Source: Gymnogyps californianus (lineage: Eukaryota > Chordata > Aves > Accipitriformes > Cathartidae). Taken from it: a DNA stretch of 64,000 nucleotides. Positions 38,841 to 52,100 of this stretch are shown one piece after another; the first letter of the stretch is position 1; each line of letters opens with the position of its first letter. The translations under genes were made by a program, and so were the position numbers. The stretch lies in assembly GCF_018139145.2 (NCBI RefSeq), contig NC_059472.1, positions 101,692,877-101,756,876 on the forward strand, written 5' to 3'. Under the pieces are notes generated by a model, which worked only from the letters and a program-made list of their open reading frames with translations, was not told the origin of the DNA and did not search any database.

Positions 38841-38935
38841 TTATTTTATATTTTTATATTATTATTTATATTTTTATATTTTCATATTATTATTTATATT
38901 TTATTTTCCATTTTATATTTTGTTTATTTTATAGA
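38841..38935. repeat. Degenerate AT minisatellite
   Basis: The sequence repeats a unit of roughly 20 bases built from TTTATATTTTTATATTA, with drift between copies, over about 95 bases. It is almost entirely A and T apart from three C. Such DNA melts easily. Confidence 0.75.
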
Positions 38936-41900
38936 AAAATAAATCATAAATTGAATAAGAACAAGAGAAAATACAATTTCATAGATTCAGAATACAGGCA
39001 AGTTGATAAAATATACTGCAATGCTTTGATCTCTCTGGGATATCAGTGTTAGTCTAAAGAACACAGAATATCACAAGCCATTTTAGTATTATATAAAAAA
39101 ATGGGTTTTTTTCCACATAGGAAAACAACTGCATCACTTTTTTTCACCTGCGGACAGATGCCTCAACCCAGCAGCCAGATTCTTCCCTAGACCCCAAGGA
39201 AGATAAAGATGTTTCAGTTTGGGAAACCAAGAAGCGGTCACATTTTGCAAATTTAACCTCACATGCACCTTCAGGCCTACAATCAAGAAGGAGTAAACAT
39301 TTGTGCTTCCTCTTAACTTCAGCTCCACTTGGTATCATTCTGGATTTCGCATAACTGACTGTAGCTGCCATTCCTGGTCAGGACAGGCAATTAGAAGCAT
39401 ATGCTTTGCCTTTTTAATCTCAAAAGCTAATGATACACAATTCACCATTAACCACATGTGTTGATAGTTATTGGAGGCTGATTTAAACTTCTTTTCAGAA
39501 GTTGCCCAGTTTGTATGATGCATCTAATGGCAGAATTCCCTCGTCTTCTAAGGTAAAAAGCACCAGGCTCTCTCCCAGTGTAGTTACAAATGTCATCTTT
39601 TAAAATGCTGAATAAAGAATAAAGCCGACTCATGCAGTGAATGAGGCAGTTGTCAAGAGTAAAACTGCCTTACTGTGAATTAAAGTAGCCATGGCTGACA
39701 GGTTCAGGAGGAGGCCCACATGCCACAAACACTCGATTTAAGTTTTTAAAACAGGGCATTGGGCATGTGTGAGCTTTTACTATGCAAAGGGTAAATTCCA
39801 CCCTACGGATGGCTGGTGCAGGACGTGGTGAACAGCGAGGCTGAGCACCACTCAGGTCTGTGGACCTCTTGGATTTCTGAGGCATCCATTTACCAGCCCA
39901 TGTACTTCAGTTCATTTCTGCCAAACCCCTTCAATGTGGGCTTTGTGCACACACAGAACATTTCTAGAGCTGGGATTATTTTTCTGCTTCCAATTTCTTG
40001 ATATTGCATGTGGTGCTCACATAAAACGCCCTGGCCTGTACTAACCTGGCAGTGTGTGTGTGTACGACTCTTCTCAGCCTGTGATAAATACACCTTCTAG
40101 ACATTCACAAAGAGAAACACCTCAGACAATTTGTCTTAAATGACACTTACAGAGTTACTTGTGTTGGCTGCTTTCCTAAAAGATTGGGATTTTCAAAGGC
40201 ATTGTCTTCCCACTGACAATCTCAGGGCCTGAGTAGCAAGGTAAGTTTGTCTGCCAGAAACATATGCCTTCCCACTTTATAGGGATAAGTATCCCAGGCA
40301 TCTCTGGGTACCTCTGACCAATTAAATGGGTAGGTAGCTTCATGGGTGAGTTTGATTTTTGACTGCATATAAACAGCTGCTCATCCTTTTATCTGAACAT
40401 CCACTTCTTATGCCCAAGTGCTCAGATCATTTAACAAAATGCCCCCCCGCCTCCCCCCCCCAAAATCGAGAAGGGGCTGAGGGAGGCAGAACTGCAGTGA
40501 ATTGCTAATCAGAGATTCAGTCCCTGAAGAATACCAGCACATTTCTTCCTTGGTTATATTTTATCATGATGTTATTTTAAAATATTCTAAGCCAAGTGCC
40601 TATTCCACCCCCATTTGTCTGACTGCTATCTATATGCTGTCTACACATAATGATCAAGGGGATTATAATAGTGCTCTATCATAGTTCCCCATGAAGAAGC
40701 TGTATTCTCAAATATACATGGCTTTTCCAGTATCCCTGTACCTGTATGAAAGAGTACAGTTGCCTAAGACAGTCTATATTGAGACAATGGTTTGAGTGAG
40801 TTTAAATGTGTTTTTCTAGACTGTTCATATGTGGAGATTCCCTTTAATCTTAATTCTGACTTTGTGTTAGTTTAATCAGTAAATTCAAGGCTCATAAAGA
40901 TTTGAACTCACTAAGCTGAACTGAGTGCTTGGTTTGGGTTGGTTACTAGAAAGACATTTGATAAGAAAAATCTTACTCCTGAAAAAGAAATTAGATTTAT
41001 GAGGCCAGGTTCAAACCTGCAAAACAATGTATTTCATGAACGTTCAGATTTTATAGCTGCAAGGACAGAGCGCCTCTTAATCACCTCACTCGAACACTTA
41101 CAGCAGGAACTTGCAACTCCCATCAACTGCAAATCATCCCCTAGTGATTTTGCCCCTACCAATTAAAAATATACTTCTGACAGCAAAAATACATGGTAAA
41201 ATCTGGAGCCGTTTGTAAAGCTAGCAAGCATCCACCTTCCACCTTCTCTGCATCAGTTTTATTCAAGTCTCTAAATGTGCTTTCAAGAGAGCAGAACCTT
41301 CTTGAGATACCACTGGTACAGAAGCAAAGCATACCTGGGTTAGACCACCAGAATAGGAGTAGGTAGCCTTTAAAGTAACAGAAAATAGCATTGCCTCAGC
41401 AAATCTGCCTCTCTCAAATGAGAAGTAATTTCAGACTACAAGTGTGTTTCCAAGTTACTATATCTCCAGAACTATTCCAGTGGGAAGATGTGGTTAGAAA
41501 TCAAAAGAAAGACTTTTTTTATCACCTTCTTTTGCTATACTCTAACTAAACGAGAAAGGACTGAATTTTAACAATTGCAGAGGGCTGAGGTAAGTCATAC
41601 CTTCTGGACCTTATAAGATGATAATTAAATACAACACCAAGAGACCACTGGTGTAATGCAACTTTTCCATTTTTTCACACACTGAGACAGCCTAAGTTTT
41701 ACTTACCTGAATTGAGAGACCAAAAACTCTGCAGAACAGGAAGATACACTTTATTTCTCACTCAAGGGTAGATATATTCCACCTGTGAACGCAAAGGAAA
41801 ATGGTCCTTGCCTTCTTCACTAAAATGAGTCTTCAGATCCATGAACACTCATACGATGGTGGAAAACCCATGGGCCTGCATCTGCCAGAGAGGAGGGCAA

Positions 41901-43129
41901 ATATGGACGTGCTACATTTTGAAAAATTGAAAAGTCACATATCCTGTATTGTGGCATTTGCTCTTTCTGGCTTAAGAAAAGGGAAGCAAGCCAGACAAGA
42001 ATATATGGAATCTAATTTGATCTCCAAACATTTGAAAACTGTGGGATAGAGCAACTCGGCTAGATTACACAGAATTGTGTAGACATAGGATATGGCACTT
42101 ATTAAATATGCTCAGATGTTTGGTAACAGTTTCTGAAGCTTTGAAAAACTTTCCATTGTGGGAAAGCCATCTGGCGGGTCATCCACAGTTGCTCGATGAG
42201 AAATTCTTTATAAATGTGAAAGTTAAGGACTGCCCTGAGCCTGACTGATGAAGAACCAAAAGATGTGTCTCCTGGCAGGGCCAAGTCCCAGACCTGTATC
42301 AGTTTCAGTTCAGACAAGAACTGCTGGGAGAACAGTCAGACACCCCAGAAAGTTTCTGATAGGCTTCAGAAAACCAGTGAGCAGTGAGGAAATGCTGTGT
42401 CAGGAACAGTCTTCTCAAACTCTGAGCATGGATGACATTTGCACATGCATACTGTGGTCATGCTATAAATTTTAAGAAGTGTCTTGGGAACAAGATGAGA
42501 AGGGAGTGCCTTTGTATGCAATAAAAAGTGCTCAAAACCTCATGTTTGGATATACAACAGTAACAAAGTTGGGGAGACTGTATGAGGATTACAAATAGAA
42601 ATGCTCTAGTAAGTTTTGTTTAAAATTTATTGAGAGTATTCAAAATACAATTTACAGTGTTTCAGTTTACAATATTTTCTGTGTGCATTAAACATTTATT
42701 TTATTAAGGAATTGTGTGGTACTTTAAAAATTGTCTGGAAACTGTTAACACCTGTTTTTCTGAGCTGCATCCCCAACCCCTTGAGGTTTGAAGCTTTGAA
42801 AACCCCCTGAAGAGCCAGGACTGTAAATAGTACCTCAGCTAAGAGTTAAAAGTGAGTGATAGGAAGATGGGAATTTAAGGACCTGTACAAAACATTGCCC
42901 ACACCATTATATTAGCACAGCTTAGTCTGGCAAAAGCAAACACATATTTAAACAGGAAATCTGCTAGCCTACATCTCAGTTGGTGTCCTTAATATTTCCT
43001 TGTGGATATGCTACATCAGCCCAAGTTCAGCATTACTGCAAAAGACCTCCTGATTTCCCCTTCCAGCCCTCCTTAGATCACTTTCCTTGATCACTACAGA
43101 AACCATCATTATCGTTGGCCTGCTGTTGA
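38936..43129. other. Unassigned noncoding DNA
   Basis: No gene is supported. A C-rich tract at 40442-40461 (two long C runs split by GCCT) is the most marked simple sequence. Open frames are at most 82 codons (41801-42049) and have no domain. Confidence 0.55.
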
Positions 43130-43650
43130 ATCCTCTATCTGCAGGATATCTTCCATTCAAGCTTTGTGCTGAGGTACCACATCTAGGCTCTGCCTTGATG
43201 CGAGTTGTTAATATTTTCTGCTTAAAAGCTCTTAGAGCCTTTCTTTTCCTTCAGAGCAGGAACTCTCATTCCCTGTCTTGAATATTGCAGTGTTCCTTCC
43301 CTTGTCCTTAACCAAAGCAGTCTCACCTCTCTAGAAATCTGCTGTCCTTTCTCCTAGCTTGTTGGGTTGACTGTATCAAACCTCTTCCAGTGGCTTCCTT
43401 CTCTCTATGACACCCTTAGTTTCACTTCCAAGGTCCTCCACAACTTATACCCTCCTTGAAATCATCTTTTACAATCCAGTTAGCCCCTGATGCCAGCTTT
43501 TCTATGCCCATTTTATATTTGAGCTTTCTCCATGCACTTTGATGAGCTCCTGAATAAATGTTCCCAAAGTCACCTTGGTATCTTCCTTCACATCTGTTTT
43601 CCCATTTCCTCAACTTTACTAACAACTCAAGACCCAGTTCTGTACTTGTG
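43130..43650 (+). mobile_element. Very old LINE relic, L2-like reverse-transcriptase end
   Basis: Decayed but readable order of L2-type signatures on the plus strand. CTTGAATATTGCAGTGTTCC (near 43279) corresponds to the LDYCNSLL motif. CCTCTTCCAGTGGCTTCCTT (near 43381) corresponds to the LxWLPV motif. TTCACTTCCAAGGTCCTCCA (near 43421) corresponds to FKxLxLxyKALH, followed by CAACTTATACCCTCC. AACTCAAGACCCAGTTCTG (near 43623) matches the late part of such elements. No frame is open across it. The minus-strand frame of 111 codons at 43422-43757 is a shadow. It may instead belong to another clade close to L2 and CR1. Confidence 0.5.
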
Positions 43651-44439
43651 GATGCCCTTGGGAGTTTTGCTGCAAGCATGAACAGGACCAAGAGAAAACC
43701 TCTGTTATGAAATGCTGGGATAGTGTTATAAACCTTAGCTGATGTTGTGGTTGCCATGTCATCAGTGCATTTGGTTGCATATTGTTTCTCTTTCTCGTAA
43801 TGGAAAAAATAAATGAGTGAAAGCTGTTTTGAATGAGGGGGGATTTTGTGTTAAACTATGTGCAATTCAGCTTTAAGAATGACTGGAAACAGTTCAGTGG
43901 AAACCAGTCAGAATCATAACCTTAAAACTGAACACCTCTTGTCCCTGAAATTCAAGGTTGAAGGAAAAGTTCAAGCTTTGAATCTCCTCGGGTTTTGATT
44001 CTGGGCTGCATTCAAAACCAGAAGGGACTTATTTTTCCAAATGCAATTTGATGTGGCCTGGGATAGCATAAATCTCACAGAAACATCTGGGAAAAGTTTT
44101 GCTGATAGAAAGAACATGGAAGTATTGTTTCTTGAGAAAGCACAGCATTATAAATTTAACGTATAATTTTTCTAAAATCATTGCCACTCTGACGTTAAAA
44201 ATGTGGGCTGTCAGTTCAGCAGAAGAGCAGAGTAATTTTGAAAAATTCTTTGCAACCCAATTATATCTTGTTATTTTTATTTCTAAGAATGTAAAAATAC
44301 CTGCTGGGTAAAGCTAATGATGTCCAACACTGTCAAAAGGACAGTGCAATTTAGGAAACACATGTAAGCTTGGCCACTTTTTGTGGTCTGTTCTTCTCAC
44401 ACTCCCTGAGCATCCAGAAAGACTGTTTTAAGGATGTTC
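43651..44439. other. Unassigned DNA between two LINE relics
   Basis: I see no gene here. The part next to 44440 may still belong to the antisense CR1 relic, whose 3' boundary is unclear. Confidence 0.45.
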
Positions 44440-45725
44440 CAGAACACGTTCATGACCACTCCACTTTGGATCTTAGTACAGATCTGCCACCCATTAATTC
44501 CTCTAATTCCTTCCTGAACCTAGTGGTACTCTCTGCCTCAACAGCTTCAAATGGCAACAGGTTGCAAAAGCTCACGACCCCCTGCGTAAAGACACCCTTT
44601 CATCTGTTTTAAACCAATCTCCTACTATCTTCAAGTGCTCTCAAGTCTGGTTGTCGTGGAGTGTGGCGAAGAGCAGTTCTGTATTTGCCTTATCCACTGG
44701 CTTTTACAATTTCATAAACCTTGATCACATCTCCTCGAACCCAGCTGTCTCTTCAAGCTGAACAGTCCCAAAGTTTTTAGTGTCTCCTGGTAAAGTAGCT
44801 GCTCCAACCTCTTCAACATTTTTTTGCCCTCCTCCACACCAGCTGCACAATATCCTTCTTGAGATGTGGAGATCAGAAGTGTATACTACATTCAAGATGT
44901 GAGCCCATCAAGCTTTTATATAATTCCCTCCTTCTTCCTTCCTGACAACGCCCAAGATTTTTTTGGTGGCTGCTGCTGCATGCTGAGCTGATGATTTCAG
45001 CAACAACTAAGACCTCTTTCCTGAACCGTATCTGCCTTCTCTACGTTTAACACTGTGCAGTAGACCCATTTAGATTATTTTATTTCCAGATGCATTCATT
45101 CATATTTATCTGCATTGGTACTCTCTTGCCACCTTTTACCCTCGTACTTAGTTTTCTGAGGTCCTTCTGAAGTTCGTTGCCATTAGCACGGCATTTGGCT
45201 GTCTGAGAGAGCTTAGTGCCAGCTGCAGCCTTGGAGATCGCACTGCAAACTCCCACCACCACATCATTGATGAAGGTGCTGAATAAAACTGGTTTTAGCA
45301 CTGATCTTGAGGGAACAAACTGCTGACTCATATCCATCCAGAAAAGTCACCTTTAAGGATAGCTGTTTGCTTTTTGTCCTTTTACCAGGTTTCACTCCAT
45401 AAATGACCCTTTTCTCCAAATCCATGGCAACTTAGTTCCCATAATAACCTCTGGTGTGGAACCTTAACAACTTTTGGAATCTCCATGTTATGTCTCCAGG
45501 GAAATCCTTTATCTGTGTGCTTATTGACATGCTCACTGACACTCTCCAAGAGCTTGAGCAGGCTACTGAGACAGGACTTCCGTTTGAAGAAGCCATGCAC
45601 CTTTCCTAAAAGACCATGTTTTCAATGCTTTTACTCTTATTTTACAGACTATACTATCTGATCTGACTTAACAGTCTGTAGTTATTCCTGAAGACTTTCA
45701 AAGCAGACTTTTACATTAAACAATG
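44440..45725 (-). mobile_element. Old CR1-clade LINE relic, reverse transcriptase to 3' end (antisense)
   Basis: On the minus strand, from 45725 downwards: a region reading NNYRLLSQI (motif NYRPVSL, near 45690); then CLSSLLKLLESVSEHVNK with VPHQRLLWELSCHG (45382-45600; motif CLTNLLEFFE...KAFDKVPHQRLL); then VLKPVLFSTFINDVVVG and SKAAAGTKLSQTAKC (45080-45337), which is the GSVLGPxLFxIFINDL...FADDTKL block. The catalytic ADD has become AAG, so the enzyme is dead. Below 44960 comes the typical post-catalytic stretch (reverse complement of CTCCACATCTCAAGAAGGAT, CTGTTCAGCTTGAAGAGA and a final TTTGCAACCTGTTGCCA). Frame breaks are many. It is far more diverged than the avian CR1 at 27050 and probably predates modern birds. 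Confidence 0.78.
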
Positions 45726-48659
45726 ATACCTAATCTCCATAAAGCTTATGCTCAGTGTTTTATTCATATCCAGGAGATGGGTAAATGATGCAAGTTTCCC
45801 AAAGCTGTGGTGCTCTGAAAATTATTTTTATATGGTAAGTAAATAAGAGAAAGGGAAGCCAGCTCCAACAAGTGATCACACCCACTTAATTTCATTGCTA
45901 GGCGAAGAAAACAAAACGAAAATAAACCTCAGGTGCGTTACAGCCTTACAGTTAAAATGCAATTAGCAGCATGATATGAACTCCTCATTCCAACCAGGTT
46001 TCTCACCTTGTGCATACAGCTCTCCATATTTCTATAAAAGGTAGTCTTTTTTCTATTTTAAGTCCTAATTAAGTCGTGTTATTTGTTTTTCTTTCCCACT
46101 CCATTGTTTTCCTTTCACCCATCAATTTTTCTCTGCCTTCCATACGTCTGACCTTCTCCATTTTTCCCACTAAAAAGCAGTAAAAATGCTAAATGATAAC
46201 ATTTAATAAAATACTTCCTTCTGTTACTAGAAGAAATCTACCCTCCACATTCATTTGAAAATCAAAGTGCTGAGAAAAACTGGTCAATTGTTGAGAAAAT
46301 ATTATGCTTTCCATGGCAGTAAGGAAAAAACGTAAGCAATACGGGAAAATCCTTACAATTTGGACTTCTTACAAATGCACCTAATTTAAGGTAAGGAACA
46401 TGTTGTGTTCTAAATTTCCAAAGAAATAGATCTAACATTGGACAAACATTCATGCACACATAGTTACATAGGTTATAGTGAAGTTATATGAATCAATACT
46501 CTAACGGCTTGGCCAAACGACCCTGGCTGGTGAAAATAACAATGCAGTATCCAAGCCTGTCTTTTGAGGGTTCACTTCACGGTATTTATCAGTCTTGACA
46601 TTTCACCCCCACCATGCGGTAGAAAGGTTATTAAGAGCACAGCACAAATAGCCTGTATTCCCAAGAGCATATTTTAATCAGAAAGAAAAACAGTAACTGC
46701 AGACTCTAATAAGAAAGGGGTTCTGTGTGAGGGAAATATCAGAAATCGCACGGAAGAGTTTTACTCCTGCCCACAGCCAGGCAGGCCCTCTGGTGCAGAA
46801 GGGAACAGACCATCACCTGCTACCAGCTGGAGCTGCCCTCTGGAGTCACGCACAGAGGGGCAGAGGAGACACGGCCCTTTCTCACTTAGCTCCCATCACC
46901 TGCCTTTCCTCTGGATTAAAAAAAAAAAAAAAAAAAGATTGTTGCTTTTCAGCTGCGAGGAACCAGCCTCTGTGGTACTCCTGGGGTCTTATTCCCTTAA
47001 TTTTCTTAGTAAACACTACTGGAAATGTACCTTCCATTCCTGTGCCTCCTCTGATGTACTTTTTAATTTCTTCTCAGTTTATTTTGTAAGCCACAAACTG
47101 AAGGGTCAGCATCTTTCCATACTAATTTATTGCTCCCAAGGAAAAATTAGCCAGTATGTAACTGCCCACTGCTGCTGACTCCCACCATGCTCAGATGGTA
47201 CAGGTGAGTTGGAGTCACATCCCAGCCACTCCTGACTCCTTCCACGGCATCCCTGCCCAGTGGCTGCCTCTGGCTGCCTGCCCCTTGCCCCTGTGTGCCC
47301 AGCAGCCAGGCACCCACTCAAGGTGGCAGCTGGAGTGCAGGGCTCCTCTCCGTACAGCACAAACTCACAGCCTCGGATGGGGCCAGAGAGGTGCTGGGGA
47401 GCCCTCACCGTACAAGCGAGATGGCAAAAAGCAAGAGTGAGAGGTCTGGGTATGCAGAAGCATCCTCAGCCTCTTCGGTTAAGTTGAACCTCCGTGTCCT
47501 GCACTAGAGCCACAATAGCATGCAGGTATGTATTAACCTCTCTGTAAGTCATGACAGGGGAGCAAGAGGCAGATACAATGGGTAGTAGAGAAGCTCAGCC
47601 AAAACCTAGACAAGAGCCAGTGCTTTTGAACAGGGGAGGGGGTGGGGGAATTACAGGAGCCAGTTAAGTACAGAGGCAAATGGAGCAGAAAGCATAAGTG
47701 CTGGGTCCCGAGCACTCCACTAGGCCAGACTTGTGTCACGTCCTCTCCCATTGCACTGTTACATGGACTTCAGCCTCTCGCACTGGAAACACCCTTCAGT
47801 CTCAGCATCACGTCCTGGCGGCAGCACCCCAAACTTGCCCATAGCCGTGCAAGCAGCAAGGGGTGGAAGAGTACATGCCATCAAGTTTTCGCAGGCAAAC
47901 TATAACACAAAAAGCAGCAGCAGTTGAAGGGATTACAGCTTTTTATCCACTTTTATGCCACGGTAGGGGTAGTGGAAGCATCAAGGGTTGGGTCCTCAGC
48001 TACTGAAGTTCATAATCTCGTACATTAACTTCAACCTCCCTTATTGATCTCTTCACTTACATCAACTCTAGAGCCAATGATCTGAACAAGGATGGAGAAG
48101 GGGGAGCACAGAGGTTACATCATGACTCCTAGCCTGAAGGATGGATCTCTTCCCCCTATATTTGACATTTACTTCAGAATTTCCCAGCATAGCTGACTGG
48201 AAAAAACAAGTTCTGCGTGTCTGCAGTTTTGCCACTCTGTTGCATTTGTTTCCATTTGTGTGACTTTTTGGTATTTTGCAGCTGAGAAAGATCCTTATTT
48301 ATTGTTGTTGAAAATCTCACATTGCTAAGTGCACCTCATCATCAGAGGGCATCTGCCTCAGGACTTCTGAATTGCATGGCACTGTCTGCTCATGATGCAG
48401 CCTATATTATCCTGTAAGCAGACACACGCTTCCTACTGCTGAAATTCTCAAGACATCTCTCTGCTGTGGCTTCTGCTGCAGTCTCACAGCTCTGACAACA
48501 ACAGAGCTGACAGCCGTGAAAAGCTGTGTGTTACCTAGCAGCAGTACAAAACCTATAAAAAATGTGCCTATGAAGTGGCAGTGTCACTCTCACTGCTTGA
48601 CTGGAGATCACGATGAGATTTCTTTAGCCTAAGCCCGATCAGTGCCCAGCAAAAATGAA
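45726..48659. other. Unassigned noncoding DNA with a GC-rich patch
   Basis: The part 46760-47500 is GC-rich and carries several overlapping open frames on both strands (up to 120 codons), none with a domain. A 19-base A run (46918-46936) follows a GC-rich stretch at about 46760-46917. That could hint at a retrocopied transcript, but there is no upstream AATAAA and no visible target-site duplication. Confidence 0.5.
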
Positions 48660-49110
48660 AAACAATGATGTTGTAATAAATCAGCTTGAACTCCTCTCCC
48701 CAGATATTCAGTGACATTATGGTGAATTTCTTCATTCACATGCAATCTGCTTCGCTCTTTGCCAAAGTTTCTCCACTGTATTTTCAAGCCCAAAGTCAGG
48801 GTCATCAATATGTGATTAATTTAACTGGGGATAGTTAAGATAACCTGGGGATATTATTTAGCTGTGGAGCACCAGACATTAAAAATGAAGCTCTGCTTAT
48901 AGTGGCCATAGGTCAGTCATTACTTGGGTAGAAGATTCAATGCAGAATTAAGTGGTTTTCTACATTTGCCTGATGTAATTTTACATCAGCCCTAAAATAA
49001 GCCCTCCACGTAACCCCACAACAATTACATCATGCATTGTTTGCATTTGACCGAGGTATAATAACATTTAAACTTGAAAAAAGGCTGCACTTTTTAGTCT
49101 TTCATAGTAC
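48660..49110. other. Candidate conserved noncoding element (unverified)
   Basis: This repeat-free, AT-rich segment has many homeodomain-like words (TGTGATTAATTTAAC, ATTATTTAGCTG, CATCATGCATTGTTTGCATT). It also has an 18-base inverted repeat at 48971-48988 (TGATGTAA-TT-TTACATCA). The texture suggests an enhancer. Cross-species conservation would be needed to confirm it. Confidence 0.25.
48971..48988. promoter_or_regulatory. Palindromic TGATGTAA-TT-TTACATCA site
   Basis: Two perfect 8-base arms flank TT. Each arm resembles a half of a bZIP-type site (TGATGTAA is close to ATF4/CEBP composite sites). Binding is inferred only. Confidence 0.35.
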
Positions 49111-52100
49111 CTTATAGCAAAATGTTCTTTATCAGGACATTTTGCCCATGTACTATATAAAAAATTTATAAAGTGAACGTGTAGTGTAAATATTTATACC
49201 ACATTCACTTAACCTCAATCCATCATATATATTCAGCTTTAACTGTGTAAGTTTTGGGGGAGAAGTATAGCTTCCAGGGTAACTTTTCAATAGCCCATGC
49301 CTGTTACAGGATGGTTCTTCCTCCCTTCTTCCTCTGTACCCCACAGGGAAAGAACACAGTGGTCAAGCCCAGAATTTATTATTCCAAAGCATTATTTATT
49401 ATTAAAAGCCTAATTTGTTGATAACCACACACTAATCTTTCCTAAGTTACAGACAAACAAAACAGCGTCACTGATTTCAACACCACGAGGCTTTATCTAA
49501 ACTCTGTTGGAGATATTCCCAGCCGTTTTCATATCTTCAGTAGGTTTTGATGGTATCTTTGGCTGCACTCTAGCTGATCTCCTTACATATTGATTTCTGC
49601 CATCCCAAATTAGATCACTGTTATCATACTTTTAATTATAGGGTTTTTAAATTAATTAGTTGCATTTAAATTTCTTTGTTCTTGAGGCTTCATTAAACAA
49701 ATGGATAGAGCTCATTTCCAGTTAGTCTTAGAGGATGAGTGCATTGCCTTGCTTACATAGGCGGGGATGGATGCTTTCATACTACTCTTGTTTCTCAGAC
49801 TGCCCAGCCTTTGCCCTGCACATATAGGCATCCTCTCTCACTAACAATTGTCATGTACCACATCTGCAGAGGGCTAGAGAAATTCCTTAGAAAAATTTTG
49901 GTTGCTTTCATTTGCTGGAAAGTTATTTTTGTCAGGTCAATGAAAAAGATTACCGAAGAGATATGAATTTTATAAGTAACACTACATGGATCACACATAG
50001 TTACTTAATATATTAAATGTCATCTAATGTAAATATTCTTAGCATAAAACTCCCACATACACAGTGTTTCATGTGAACAATTAGAAATCACATCCGGCCC
50101 TACAAAAAAGCCTTCCAAGGCTTTTGTTCATTTTCACTTAAAAACATCCAATTAATACTTATCTCAGACTGTTTATTCTTCAATCTCTTTCCAAAAGCCA
50201 CATTTTGATGTACAAAAGGGGAGCTCAGAATAACACAGTTGTTCAATAATATACCTATGAAAGTAAATGTTTAGCTGAATTGAATATGGGATGGGTGCAA
50301 ATGCACTCACAGAATAAACAATTTAATTTTTCTCCTTAAGAATGACCTTGCAAAACCAACTTTGCTCCAAGCAGTAATAACTGACTCATCATTATGACTA
50401 GTTCAAAATTTAAAGTGTCTCTGACTCTCCACACCATGCAAGTCATGAAAGGTAATAGACTCTGTCTTGGTAACAAGCCAGCCAGCTCCACTCAAGGTCA
50501 TCCAGTCAGGCAGTGCTGGTTTTGGTAGCTAAGCAAAGCCAAACCACAGCAATTTTCAAAGAAAGGAGACCTAATAAATTTGAAAGGTAAGGATTGGAAA
50601 GGAAAGCCAAGTCACCCAGATTGCGGGGAAGGAAGGTGAACACGGTGCAGCTAGCTGGGGTTTGGAGGGAGCCTACTTCAGCTGCCCCGTGAAATAAAGA
50701 TTAAGAAAGAGGAAGGATGGATTATAAAATGTAATAAAACTGTTTAGGGATTTCTCCCTTTATCAGCTCTATTGAATAGCGTTACTTTTCAAGGGAAGGC
50801 ATCAAGCAGGGGATATTATAAAATATTATAACTGCAGTACACAGCATGAGATCCGAAAGTCAGGGAATTTTTCTTGGAGGGTGTGCAATTGCAGGATTGT
50901 TACCTGTCACTGAGGGTTTGGGCTCTCCACCCTACGGGCTTTCTGAATGCACCACGCATTGCATGTGGCTCTTTGTGGCCTCCCTGCAAGGCACGGTCAG
51001 GGCCACGAGGACGTTCCCCAGCCTCCCAGCAGCTGGCTGGTGTGCAGCTGCCTATGGTCACCTCGCTCAGGTATGGTGGGGCTGTGCCCTGCCGGCCAGC
51101 CCTGCCGGCCTTGCTCACCTCAACTCCCGCCCCGCTCCTCCTGAGGGGCAGCCTGCCCTTCCTGCAGCCTGACAGACGTCTCTTACAACAGAGCAACATT
51201 CAAGAGAAAGGTAGTATCTATTTTGCATACGTTATTTATGGACCAGAGCCATTCAGACTTGGAAGAGAGCAGGCTCAAAGGGCCGTTTGCATTCCTACCA
51301 CAAGCATCCGATATTTTTACCATTATTCTTTGCAACACTGGAGGACAAGAGCAGTAAGAAAGCAGCACTGCAGCACTATGGTGACAAGATGAAATTGTAT
51401 TCAGGATAGACAGGGAAGCTGCTATCTGAAGCCTGAGGGTTTCAACTACAAAGCCAGTGTTAAGACTGCATTGATCAGGTGTTTTTTGTACACAGAGAAA
51501 AGAAGAGGGCAATCAAGCAAATTAGCAGAGGGAGGAAGGAGACAGTGCATGTCTGGAAAATGTGCAGTAAACCACAGAACTCATTATAAATCGTATCTGT
51601 GTGTACATTTGCTAAGCCAGCTGTGTATATTTTAGATATGCTTTAGGGTTGTTTTGCACCAATAATTCTTTAAACGTTATTCTGTTTTTACACTGAAAGT
51701 CTGTCCCTTCAGTGTACTGAAGCCCACCATTTCTTTGACAAAACCATATTAAATAAATAATTCACTTCTTTGACACTTTTGGTTTAAGGAGAATGAAAAC
51801 TATATTCTGTCAGTGAAAGTTGCAAGGATTTCCTTTTTCCAGCATTATAAATAACTTAACAATGGAGACATACAGCAAGCAGTCACTTCTGCAGTCACAT
51901 CTACATGCACATCTCCAATTAGTGTTGATGATGGTGTTATGTGCATGCATGAAGAATGGAAAAACTTCTGATTTCTGTAGTTTGATTCAATCAGTTGTGT
52001 TTGACTCAATCAGCTGCACAACCCTGAGATGCTATTTAACGGTCCCTGAAGAGGATCTCATATCATTATTAGACTGGCACATTACAGTTATCAGCTGTCG

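Noticed and set aside
43422..43757. 111-codon minus-strand open frame
   Set aside because: It is antisense to the L2-like relic, and its translation has no family resemblance.
50514..50560. GTGCTGGTTTTGGTAGC, resembling the LTR start
   Set aside because: The similarity ends after about 12 bases and lacks the GGCTGGGATAGAG block.
50874..51392. 172-codon plus-strand open frame, the longest in the window
   Set aside because: It lies in a GC-rich patch with long frames in two other frames and antisense. The translation has no domain, signal or repeated motif.
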